Of a stretch of 64,000 nt of DNA, positions 11,110 through 21,071 are shown piece after piece. Location: positions 1,178,001 through 1,242,000 of the forward strand of contig JAGKQI010000091.1 in assembly GCA_018806915.1 (NCBI GenBank), given 5' to 3'. The first letter of the stretch is position 1, and each line of letters begins with the position of its first letter. The position numbers and the translations under genes are program-made. The notes beneath the pieces were generated by a model. That model did no database searches. It was not told the DNA's origin and saw only the letters and a program-made list of their open reading frames with translations. The stretch is from Phytophthora colocasiae (lineage: Eukaryota > Oomycota > Peronosporomycetes > Peronosporales > Peronosporaceae).

Positions 11110-11635
11110 GGTGTGATATCAGAGTTTCCATGCATGATACCAGAAATCCATGAGTGTTTTCAGGGTGCGGAGCACGTATGCTACAACGCACGAAGTCCAA
11201 TTGGGATATGCGCGGGGTGCGCTACGTCCGGTGCGCGATACTTGGTATCTTGTGGGTAAAATTGTATTCCTTGAACCATCATCGTCACACAGGACGGCGA
11301 CGGGATGAGGTCTCTCAGAGATACATTCTTCTGAGAGAATTTCTGCCAACCTTTAGGCACTCATCGTCGGGGAAAATCCGGCGATCAGACTGAGTGTTGT
11401 TGTCTCTCGGAGTTTGTGCACTTTTCCGAGGAACACTTCTGATCTCTTGGGCCCCTTTGCAGTACAAGTGAAGGTTAATAATTATACAGCAGTTTTCTTC
11501 CACAGATCCATCATTGTCGCACGGGACATAACCTCGTCCCACATCTCCCTTTCTCCCACAACCCAGTGTACATCCAATCACATCACAGCGTAACGTCCAT
11601 ATCCACTCGAAAAAATCGTAATTAGCAACGTGTCA

Positions 11636-11648
11636 ACCGCCCCTCCTG
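11636..11648 (-). other. Polypurine tract
   Basis: On the minus strand AGGAGGGGCGGTT lies directly before the left LTR start (TGACACG), where second-strand priming is expected in an LTR retrotransposon read on the minus strand. Confidence 0.7.
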
Positions 11649-11690
11649 GTCATAATTCGTCAGTGCGGAACTTTCTCCAAACTGAGCATC

Positions 11691-14600
11691 ATGGCCAGGC
11701 CAGTACGTCAGAGGTCCCGTGAACATAGTGTAGCTGTGACGCTCTCAAAACTTCCGGGATTTCAGAGTCTCTGGTGTCCTGTCGCTCAGTCTGATTCCAT
11801 CAGACTCAGAAATAGCCAACTGTCGTATCCAACAAACGACCACATCCCGATTTCCTTTCTGACGCACACCTCGGAAGAAGATCCTGCAGCCATGAGTTCC
11901 TCCATGGTTCCTACTACTGGCGACGCCTCGGGCACTGGGCCCGCTTCAGCATCCGTAGCATCGCGAGGTGGTGGTGACGGTATTCCCGCATCACCTGGTG
12001 GCAGCTCAAGCGCCCCAGCCTCACAGTCGAGCGCGTCCGCCGCTCCGAAGCAGGGCGTTGATGCTGCTGACGGCGATGAGCACGTGAACATGCCGGGTAC
12101 ATCTGCGGCTTCTGCTTCTGCAAATCTTTCTTCTGGCGTCGCAGTTTCGTTACCCAGAGGGCCACATATTCTCTCTACCACCGAGGTGGATGATCTGTTT
12201 GGGCCTGGACAACAACCATTGGACGAAGAAAAGTCTGACGTCCCTTCCGACTGGGTGGATCCTGAGCCAAGATCTGAGGGACAGCCCTTTCTGGTTGGTG
12301 TTCCAGCGCTCGCCGAGGATTTCCGTGTGGGCAACCACATCGCGAACATCTATGGTGGGCCTGGTGTACTGGTTGGCCTCGAAGGCTTCACACCGGCGGA
12401 CATCTCGGAACTTGAGCGTGTTATCCCTGACTTCACCGAAAGTCAGATGCTCGTTCCTCACGTGGACAGCCGTAACCGGCTGAGTCTGGAAGCGCACATA
12501 GGGTCCGTTGATGTTCTCCGGGAGTTGGCGGCAATCCTCCTGCACCTCCCTCATCAGCGTCTCGCTGAGCGGGTGTACAAGACATCCGGCTACCTGAAGC
12601 AAATGGCTGGTACTCACCGTCGGCTCCGACTTCAAGTAGAGTCCCAGGGCGGTGCATCTCTGGTGGACACGGCCGCTACCCAGAACGAGTCTGAAGAACT
12701 CAAGCGTCAGTGGGTCTTCAACTGCCAGTATTGGCTTCATGAAGTGCTGGACGCCCGGCGTACTGCTAGTGAGATCGAAGATCGTGCGAATGCGGAGTCC
12801 AAGAACCTCGCGTCGCACTATCAGGACCAGATAGATGCCCTGGAGGCCAAGAAGTCGGCCTTGGAAGAACGCCTGGAAGACTCTCGTGCGGAGGTCCGAC
12901 TGCTGAAGGCACGCCCCACGACCACAGCCACAGACTCCTGGGGTTTCCTGGAGTACTTGTTTGAACACGGGGAGTTGAATGGCAGCTGGGTGCGTCTCCG
13001 AGAGCTTCTGGTGAACTTCCAAGAGGGCAAGGCACCTCCAGGAGACTGGGACACCATTATCAACGTGACCGCGATGGATCAGCGCAAGGCGGAAATTCCT
13101 GACTTCTCCAAGCGTCTGGCGAAAGTTCGCTTCAATCAAGCTGCGGAGGCCAAGAAATCGGCCAAAGTGCTGGATCTGACGGGTGCTGGCAGTGGTGTGA
13201 CGGTCTCCGGTGAACATGCTGGCGGCCCCGAGAAGTCAGGCACTCGCCCGGTGAACAAGTCTGGGTCGCCCACCAGGTCGACTAAATCTTCCGGTTCTCC
13301 GCCGCTCAAGCCTAACAGACCTTCTGGGAAACATCGGGTTCGTGTCCCTCAGGATCGCCCCAAGAACTACACGCCTGGCATCGATTCGGTTCGTCCGGCG
13401 AACGCCAAGTCTCCGGTGTCCAAGGACGCAGTTCACACCACGTTACCACCTGGAGTCGTCTGGGAAGAAGTTCGTCGGACCTGCGCTCAGCTCTGCTCGC
13501 GGGCATTGCTTACGAGACTGCTATGAAGTGGCTGCGAACGGACAAGCCTGCCCACAGCCTGTTCACGGGGCGCCCCTTGGTACAAATGCTGGTGAGCATG
13601 ATGTACTGGCGCAAGCTGAATCAGACCCCGTGGACCTCGTACGTCCCAGAAACATACTACAAGATGGCTGCGCCGTCTTCAGAAGAACGATGTGGAGCCA
13701 CCGGTCTGGGAGGCACTGGATGCTCACGTCCCGTATCCCATCAGTGAACCTGAGTCCACAGAGGATGACCCTCAGAAGGACCCGGACTTCAAGGAGTCTG
13801 GCGAACAAGAATCTGCATCCAGCGACAGTGAGTCTGACGACGAAAAGTCGAGCGGCAACAGCGATGACTCTGACGATAATGAGTCTGATGATCATTCACA
13901 TGCCGGTAACAAGCGTCCACGAGACTACGAGTCCAGTGATTCGGATGACTCGGGTCCGATAATCCCCACCAAGAAGTCCAAGCGGGGTAGTGTACACGAG
14001 GCATCCAGGTCCAAGTCAAGCAGTCAGAAGTCCGGTGGCGCCTCCTCGTCAAGTCCCAAGAGCAAGAAGTCCGGTGGTTCTCCCAAGTCAAGTCCCAAGA
14101 ACAAGAAGTCTCAAGACTCCAAGTCGCCTAAGAGTTCTTCGGGCAAGCGACCTTCTGGCAAACTCCGGAAGTCAAGTCTGGTGTCCAAGTCGTACAAGTC
14201 GCTGACACCAAAGGAATTGCTGACGATCGAGGCCCCGGACACACATTGTTCGTCGTGGCTATACTACGGCATCCCGGTCCAGCCGACCAGTGACACTAAG
14301 ACGGCCATCGGGCAGACTCCTGGGTTCCCGGACTTCGAGCCCCACAGACACAGTCTGGCACGCCTGAAGAAACGCTGGAATTCTGAGAAGTACCAAGCTC
14401 TGCTGGACGAAGTGCCAGCGCCCTGGGACGTCATGTACCAGAACCGCCGGACCGAGCTATACTTTCACCGGCGTGAAGACCTCTGTCCCTTGGTTCAGGC
14501 GGACATTGAAGAACTCGTGTCTCTCATGCGCAAGCACGCTCAAGCGCTGTGGGAATGCACTCACTGGGTGATAATGGATCCCGATGATGACCTGCTGTCC

Positions 14601-14961
14601 GGTGAACAAGGAACGTGGGCTTCGACGTGCGTCTCTACTACGCCAATATCGAGGGGCAGTGTCCAAGATTCTGAAGCACAAGGATTTCCCGGAGGCGCTC
14701 ATGTTCGAGCCTGGCATCTGGAAGATTCCGGACAAATATTGCCCATGGATCTGGCAGGACCCGCGTGCACGTGACATCGGAGGTCCCAAGTGCCTGAGCT
14801 TGCGCAAGCAACGCGAAGCTATCGACTCGGCGGAACCGGCGCGCACGCAGTGGGCCACAGCGTCTGCCGACAAGGACTGGATGCAATTCGTGCCATCCGA
14901 TCTCCGGAAACAAGCTCTGACGCCCGCTGAACGCGCCGAAAATCCTGTCTCTCTGAAGTGA
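11691..14961 (+). pseudogene. Plus-strand ORF of the retrotransposon, opposing pol (broken)
   Basis: One long coding region, about 1080 codons, runs opposite to gag-pol between the chromodomain and the left LTR. The first 611 codons are open (11691-13526). The frame then continues in a second register around 13480-13660 (ALLAGIAYETAMKW...), returns at ~13665 (NDVEPPVWEALD), and shifts again near 14610 and 14660 before a stop at 14961. The N-terminal ~190 residues are rich in Ser, Ala and Gly. Residues ~330-410 look like a coiled coil (DALEAKKSALEERLED). A central Ser/Lys/Asp-rich stretch (SSDSESDDE; SPKSKKSGG) may be a nuclear-targeting or charged linker region. The last ~200 residues are Trp- and Pro-rich and look folded. 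I do not recognise the protein. The start could instead be the Met at 11892 (MSSSMVPTT). Confidence 0.6.
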
Positions 14962-15346
14962 GTACGCCAGAAGTCTGGTGTACTCTTCACGACATCTCCG
15001 GGGAACTACACTTCTTCTTCCAGAACAACTTAGTCGTCTGCATATCGTAGAGTGGTAACAATTCCACATATAGTTCCCCAGCAACCTTCTCCTTTTAACA
15101 TCCTCATATGTCGTTCAGTAATCTTCTTCTCATAGCATCATCATAATCCATTCGTAAAATTCCATCATACACACACAACCACAAAATCATCTCCATACAA
15201 ATTCACATAACAATCACCATCTCTGGAAGTCATGTATCCCCGAAATCACATTTCCGAAAGACATGTCTCTCAGACACCTCATCTCTGAAATACATCGTCT
15301 GGTGAACATCACTGTTCACCAGAGTTTTCGGAATAGTTTTTAGAGT
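14962..15346. other. Intergenic gap between converging ORFs, with hairpin
   Basis: About 385 bp without coding potential lie between the plus-strand ORF and the end of pol. The interval is rich in short CAT/TCAT motifs. It contains a perfect inverted repeat, TCTGGTGAACA at 15298-15308 and TGTTCACCAGA at 15313-15323, with a 4-nt loop. This could act in 3'-end formation for both converging transcripts; that is an inference. Confidence 0.45.
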
Positions 15347-15820
15347 TTAAACTCTGGGGTGATCGTCTCCAGCTTGCATTGCTTGGAAACGAGCTCGCGC
15401 TCGTGCGCTCTGATTGAACTCATATAGCAAAGCGCCGCAGTTCAGCTTTGACAAGGGTAGCCACTCTGTCTCGTCGTATCCCTTCCACTTGCCCAGGTAT
15501 TCGCAAAGTCTCTTGGAGGTTCTGGTACGCTTGCTCCACCGAGCGTCTAGTATTTTTTCCACTTCGTATTCATCATTCTCGGTGTCGGGCTCCCAACTGT
15601 CTTCTGGTAATAGCGCTGCATCAAAGTCATCATCCTCATGGACATCGAGTTCCACAGTCGGTCTTCTGGGAAACAAGGCTCTCGGTTTCAGGCGACTTAT
15701 ATGAACCCAAGGGTTCACCCGATACCCGGTGTCCTCGATTTTCAGTTTCACACGAAAATCATCCAACATCTCTTCAATCCGGAAAGGACCATGCCACATG
15801 TGTGCGAGTTTCAGACTCAA
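15347..15820 (-). pseudogene. Pol C-terminus: integrase tail and chromodomain
   Basis: Continues pol in frame after a TAG at 15848-15850. Residues 1-45 (KLAHMWHGPFRI...NPWVHISRLK) are the SH3-like GPF/Y part of a Ty3/Gypsy integrase. Residues ~85-137 form a chromodomain (YEVEKILDAR...KWKGYDETEWLPL), with Y85, W112 and Y115 among the likely cage or core residues. In chromoviruses such domains direct integration to modified chromatin. The usual ENTWEP segment reads ETEWLPL here. The stop upstream means it would be translated only by readthrough. Confidence 0.8.
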
Positions 15821-15847
15821 CCCCGTTTGTACCTTGGGGATGTACAG

Positions 15848-16327
15848 CTACACAGCATCACCGACGGCAAATCCGGACTTCAGACGTTCCGACAACTCCT
15901 TCCACTTTCGGGTCTGTTCTTCGGAACGATCTCGCTTGGCCTTCTTCTGAAATTCTTCAGCGCAGGCTTGAGCGTAGCTGTAGTCTCGTTGCATCTTCCG
16001 ACGCCACTCATAAGCAGTGCGCTCTTGTACACCAGAAGGCTTTGGACCAAGCATCGCGGACACAGTCCCATGAGCATCCCATCCGTGCACCAGAAAAAAT
16101 GGTGTTTCCAGACGAGTCGCATCAAAAGAAGTGTTCAATGCGAACATCAAACGTTCGGCGTGGTCGTCCCAGTCACTCTGATCAGCTTCGGCGATGTAGG
16201 CCTTGATGGCACGCACGACCGTCTGAACAGACCGTTCTTGTTGGCCGTTCGTTTGGGGACGGTACGCCAGAGTCGCTCGTTGTCTGCTTCCCAGGAGGTC
16301 CCGGAAACACCTGAACACTTCACTCAT
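15848..16327 (-). pseudogene. Integrase catalytic core, C-terminal half
   Basis: Carries the third catalytic residue of the DDE core in YRPQTNGQQERSVQ, followed by the usual helix (WDDHAERLMFALNTS). It is out of frame with the upstream pol segment. On the plus strand an 8-bp direct duplication (aggatctt at 16334-16341 and 16342-16349) explains one of two shifts. It ends at a TAG that, by family comparison, replaces the Trp of the conserved GDAVW motif. Confidence 0.8.
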
Positions 16328-16361
16328 GAACCGAGGATCTTAGGATCTTGATCATGGCGTA

Positions 16362-18899
16362 TCAGGAAACTAGTTCCGAAATTCCGGAAGACACCTCCTC
16401 GTAGGCCTCAGCGACATCTTGAGCCGTAGTAATACTCATAGGCTTGCACATCACATAGCCTGAGAACATGTCTTGGAACAACAACAGGAACGTGTTACCT
16501 CTGGTAGACTTTGGCATGTGCGGCACGAAATCCATGGACACCACTTCAAAAGGTCGACTGGGCTCGATGTTGCCGGGCGACGGTCCAGGATTCGGGGGAC
16601 GCCCCTTGCCGCTAGCACAATCCATACACTCCTTGACGAACCTTTCCGCATCAGCGTACATACCAATCCAGTAGAATTCGGAGCTCAGCTTCTCGAACGT
16701 ACGTTTGATTCCCTGGTGAGCACCCTGGTAATCCCCATGAGCATAATGCAGCATATCGGCATGCAAGTCTCTGGGAACCACAAGTCTGAGTTCATCAACC
16801 ATGTCTCTCGGACGTTCCCTGGTAGCACGGCTGAGGCGGTACAAAACGTCTCTGGAATCCAAGACGAAATCATCGGCAATCCTGGCAAGCTTCCTTACCC
16901 GGGGTCGTGGTAGATCTCCCACGTCACCCTTAAGGAACTTAATGAGTTCTGCCAGATGAACATCTTGAGTCTGGTGAACTTTGATCCGCCGCCAGCGTTC
17001 TTCCTGAAACTCCAGTGGGCCCATGGGTTCACGAGCTTCTACATCGTCTGGTAGGTTTACCTCTTCCTGATTGCGTGCGCGAGTGATAACAGCAAGCACC
17101 CTGGCAGCATGAGGCAGGGGTGCAGACTCTGGCCCTGGGTCATCCATCTCCGGTGTACAATCGTGTTCACCAGAGGTCTGGTGAACATCGTCCGGGGCTT
17201 CAGAAGACATCACTTCGGGTGGCTTCATCAGCTTCTCTGGGATCTTGGACACTAGTTTCAGATGAGTCAGTTCGTCAGGGTCCTGGACCTGCCAGGACTC
17301 GCCAAGAACGAGGGTCTTGGACGTCAAATAGTCAGCTGCTTGGTTGAACTCACGCTTCACGTGCACTAGCTTCAGAGACTGGAACTTAATCTTCAGAGAC
17401 TCAAACTCGGCTAATTTCCGCTGCAGGTTCGGTTGATTACAATTAATCAGACCTTGAGCTTGCTGGATAGCAATACGGGAGTCTCCGACAACCACCAAGT
17501 CTCGGATACCGCGTTCCAAAGCCAACTTCAATCCATTGATCAAACCACAGTATTCTGAGTCATTCACAGTGACATCGTTTAGAGCGAACCCTTGGGCTTC
17601 CAGGATATTCCACCCCGGGAGCTCCCAGAGCACACATCCGCAGCTTCCCTGGCGAGTGGATGTCTTGGCGGCACCATCAAAACTCAGAACACAACCTCGG
17701 TAATCAGCCTCTAGCATCTCCACGCTAATGGGTGCTGGAGGTTTGACTCGCCCCTTGACGGGGATGAGGTTTTCAGAGACCTCATCGAGGTGTTCACGGG
17801 GTGTGATGCCCGCTCCAAGAATAGCCGGGAGACCATCCTCATCTCGCTGGATCCTGCGAATCTCCAAATTCCAATGCGACAACTTCAGTCCCCACTTCAC
17901 GTTCCGACCATCAGCCGAACTGGATGACAGGAGCCATTTCAACACCGAATGTCTGGTGTACACCGTGATCACGGGACTCGTGTTTACCAGAGCCCGAAAG
18001 TTCTCCTGAACCCTGAGGATCGCGATGACCTCCTTCTCTGCGATGTGATACCGGAGTTCTGCCTCATTCAGCACACGTCCAGTGAACCGTACGGGGTGTA
18101 TCACTCCATCGTACTCCTGTCCCAAGACGGCTGTAGCAGCCCACGGGTTCGCATGAGGTAAAATAACGAAAGGTCTGGTGCGATCTGGGTGTCTGAGGAG
18201 CGGTGTCGAGACAATCTTGCGCTTCAGGATCTCAAAGGCCTCCTTCGCTCGAGCCAAATCTCGACCAGCGCGAATCTGTTCATCGGACAACTCGTAGAGC
18301 ACAGCAGCAATCACCGGTAAGTCTTCGATAAACTTGTTGTAGTAATTCAGACTTCCCATGAAACTCTGCACTTCCTTGAGTGTCGACGGGAACGGCAATT
18401 CCTCCACTCCCTTGACGATCTTCGGCGTGGCTCTCAGTCCTTCAGCACTGATCTCATGCGACAGATAAGGAATCGTCAGCTTCCCGAACTCGCTCTTGGG
18501 CAAGCTCACAGAAATGTTCCAGTATCTGAGTCTGAAAAGCAAGGCGTTCAAGTCTTCGCAAAGTTGATCCCAGGTGGGCGCCCCATGAGCAATGTCGTCA
18601 ATGTAGGAACTTCGACCAAGTACCGGTCCCATGAAGGACGGGACTGGGATGTTCCTCTGAAAGACGGTCATTTGGTCGGTGAGCACCGAAACCTCTGGCA
18701 TGTGTTCATCAGAGTCCTGAAGTTGTTCACCAGACATCCGACCATGTTCATCAGAGTTCTGGGGCTCCAACTTCAGGAATTCCAACACATCGGAGTCAAC
18801 CTCAGCTTCCTCTTCAGGTGACAATCGCACAAATCCCCACAAGCAGTTATCCAACATCGCCTGGTATACCAGGGGCGCGTTCTTCAGACCGAAGGGCAT
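16362..18899 (-). pseudogene. Pol: RT end, degenerate RNase H, second RNase H, integrase N-terminus
   Basis: An 845-codon frame. Residues 1-10 are the RT motif MPFGLKNAPL; the YIDD catalytic box is at 99-102, with an unusually long gap between them. The Gypsy RNase H spans ~240-325 and looks dead: H249 stands where TDAS has Asp and R316 where YTDH has Asp, while the EKE motif (288-290) remains. A second RNase H spans ~404-530 with all four acidic positions visible: D408 (SFDGA), E449 (DSEY), D473 (GDSR), D523 (ADYL). Integrase starts near 640: HHCC zinc binding with H718, H728, C758, C761, then core Asp D790 and D810. The frame is lost after 840. Dual RNase H is known in plant Tat/Ogre elements and in some oomycete Gypsy elements. 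Confidence 0.9.
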
Positions 18900-18908
18900 T
18901 CTTACCCA

Positions 18909-19610
18909 CTAGAAGTGTCCAAATAGGCAGATGAACGCTGAGATCAGCCTTGCACGCTCCGTCATCCGAATAGCCCAAAAACCACTCGCCATGTCCAGAC
19001 TCATAAACCACAGTGCTGCCTCAAAACCAATTAACAGATCGTCTATCAGGAACGGATAACGCGACAACTGGATAAAACCATTCATCACTCGATAATCGAT
19101 GCACATGCGTATGTCCACACCATTTTTCTTGAGAACAATCACTATTGGTGATGCCCAGGGCGAAGTCGAGTACTCGATGAGTCCGGTCTCCAGGAGCTTC
19201 TTCAGCAGTTCATACACCTTGATCATCAGGTGAGGGGCAACGGACATCGGACGTTGGGCAACAGGTTTAGCGTCTCCCACGTCCAAGTCACAGACCACGC
19301 CCCTTGCCGGGGCAGGTGCAGCATTGCCGTCTCCCAGAAAGATTTTCCGGTGATACTTTAGAATGTCCCTGAGTTTCTTCTCCATCTCCGGCGTTGTTTT
19401 CCCGGGTACTCCGACGTCAGCCTTGTCGATGTCGCATTCAGGGGTCAAATCTTCCAGTTCAGGTAGCATAACCAACTGGTCACGTAATTGAGAGAGCAGC
19501 TCTGTTCCTTCCCGTATATAGATACCGGGTTCCAGATCCAGTTCTTCATTCGTGACTCGCATGCACCGCTCGTACTCGGCTCGGAGCTTTTCCACAGGGG
19601 TGCCTGGCAT
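18909..19610 (-). pseudogene. Pol: reverse transcriptase N-terminal half
   Basis: A 233-codon segment with RT fingers and palm motifs: a linker, then STSPWASPIVIV, RMCIDYRVMN, YPFLIDDLL and the catalytic-Asp box FMSLDMASGFWAI. It ends at an in-frame TAG (18909-18911) inside the conserved GHF-x-WVRMPFGL block. The downstream pol segment continues in the same frame, so a single nonsense change splits RT. The region upstream is in another frame than the protease. Confidence 0.9.
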
Positions 19611-19755
19611 ACTCTGGATTTGGATGTCCCATGAACAGTCTGTCGGATCCTCATCTCTTTATGGACAGTTCGCCAGAAACACTCCGGGTGACTTCATCCT
19701 CGACCATGTTACTCGGAATTCCAGACGTGGTTCCGGAGTCTTTCGGAGTCGTTTT

Positions 19756-21006
19756 CTATCCCAGATCTCCGGTGTCCACAGTGGTATCTCGGGTCTCCTC
19801 TTCTCCGGCACCCACCCAGTCATCTGTTTGCGTAGCCACATCCGAAGCGAAACGAACTCGTTTTGTTCGTGGGACTGAAGTAGGCCTCACAAACTCTACT
19901 CGAGCATTGTCCAGCCTTGGGCGCTGTAAGATCTTAGTTGGCCACGGGTATACCGGGTGATCCACACACGGAGGTTGAGGTATCAAATCCTCCAAGTCAG
20001 CTTCGGCCTTCAGACGTCTCTTCGTCTCTGGTGACGGAGTGTTCTCCAGAATCAAAACTTCCCAGTCGCGGTAGGCTGCAGATCCTGGCCGTACAAAGCG
20101 ACCATGTCGTGGGAAAAATCCATACTCCACAATCCTCGCAACATCAGAAAATTCATTCACCCAAGTATTCTTGTCAGAGATGTTCACCACGCGCACCGCC
20201 ACAGGCCATGACCGAGCTGCATAAATCAGTTGAGTCACCCAACGGTCTCCACGTCCTGCCCACACGACTTCTCGTTGTGGGTTCGTCGGTCCATAGTCGA
20301 TCCGAACAATGAATTCTTCACCAGGCCTCAGGAGTACAGCTTCACTTGGTCTGATGGACCTGTTCCTGCCGATATGATCACCAGGCTCCCAGCTGCACAT
20401 CATCACCACGACTTCATCTGTCATAGATACCAGTCCCTCACGGACACTGATCCTCAGACCAGCAGCGAACATGAATCCCATTCCCAATAGCACGTTTATA
20501 CCTTCGCCGATATTCGCAACCCAGACATCAACAATGTAAACCACCCTCGGTCCGAGAGTCAGCTTGATCTCAGCACTGGCACCAATGTACGTCGGAACTC
20601 CTCCCATCCCAGACACTCTTGTTTGTTTGTGTGACTTGAGCCTGAGTCCGAGCTTACGCGCAAAGTCGTAACTCAGGATGTTGATAGTCGCACCGGTATC
20701 CAGGAGAATCTTGGTCCGATGATCATTGACAGCGCCATGTACCATAACCACATCAAGCTTTGCAGGATCAGGGTAGTGATCCTCCCACCAGCCATAACAT
20801 TCCCCGTCTTTCAGACGAATCTGGATTGTGTCGTCCGGAGGCGGTTCATTGTCTCTCGGAAAGTCCGGTGAACAGTCTCTCGGAAAGTCCGATGAACTGT
20901 CTCTCAGACGCGGAATTTCTGAAGACATGGCTGATTCTTGAGCTAAAGCGGTCATGCAATGTTGATTTTTACGTTGGGTTGTTTTCAGCTCCGGTCCTAC
21001 GTACAC
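19756..21006 (-). CDS. Retrotransposon aspartic protease ORF
   Basis: A 416-codon frame. The active site of a retroviral-type aspartic protease is at residues 103-106 (ILLDTGATIN), followed by flap-like and hydrophobic segments and VLLGMGFMFAAG. It would cleave the Gag-Pol polyprotein. The N-terminal 60 residues repeat SSDFPRD and SPDFPRD. The C-terminal ~200 residues have no clear domain and probably lead into RT. It is in a different frame from gag and RT, so either frameshifting is used or indels have broken one polyprotein. The domain itself is intact. Confidence 0.75.
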   Translation of the reverse strand: MYVGPELKTTQRKNQHCMTALAQESAMSSEIPRLRDSSSDFPRDCSPDFPRDNEPPPDDTIQIRLKDGECYGWWEDHYPDPAKLDVVMVHGAVNDHRTKILLDTGATINILSYDFARKLGLRLKSHKQTRVSGMGGVPTYIGASAEIKLTLGPRVVYIVDVWVANIGEGINVLLGMGFMFAAGLRISVREGLVSMTDEVVVMMCSWEPGDHIGRNRSIRPSEAVLLRPGEEFIVRIDYGPTNPQREVVWAGRGDRWVTQLIYAARSWPVAVRVVNISDKNTWVNEFSDVARIVEYGFFPRHGRFVRPGSAAYRDWEVLILENTPSPETKRRLKAEADLEDLIPQPPCVDHPVYPWPTKILQRPRLDNARVEFVRPTSVPRTKRVRFASDVATQTDDWVGAGEEETRDTTVDTGDLG

Positions 21007-21071
21007 TAGAACACATAACTCTGGGGGTATGCCTTGCCCGGCGCGTTTCGGATCCCCATCCGACGGGCTTG

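Larger units (their letters stand above)
9778..11635 (-). repeat. Left LTR (3' LTR of the element)
   Basis: About 1858 bp, beginning TGTCGCGAAG and ending ACGTGTCA on the plus strand. It matches 25373-27214 over its whole length. Visible differences include an 8-bp deletion near 10820, one extra copy of a 16-17 bp repeat near 11070, and about twenty substitutions, mostly transitions. Confidence 0.9.

Noticed and set aside
10752..11259. ORFs inside the LTR (Cys/Arg/Val-rich)
   Set aside because: They are translations of the short tandem repeats in the LTR and change frame with repeat number.
12150..13217. A 355-codon minus-strand ORF inside the retrotransposon
   Set aside because: It lies fully antisense to the plus-strand ORF with coiled-coil features and shows no domain; it is a shadow frame of GC-rich coding sequence.
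15448..16351. Plus-strand frames of 237-252 codons opposite integrase
   Set aside because: They are antisense shadows of the integrase and chromodomain, which have clear motifs on minus.
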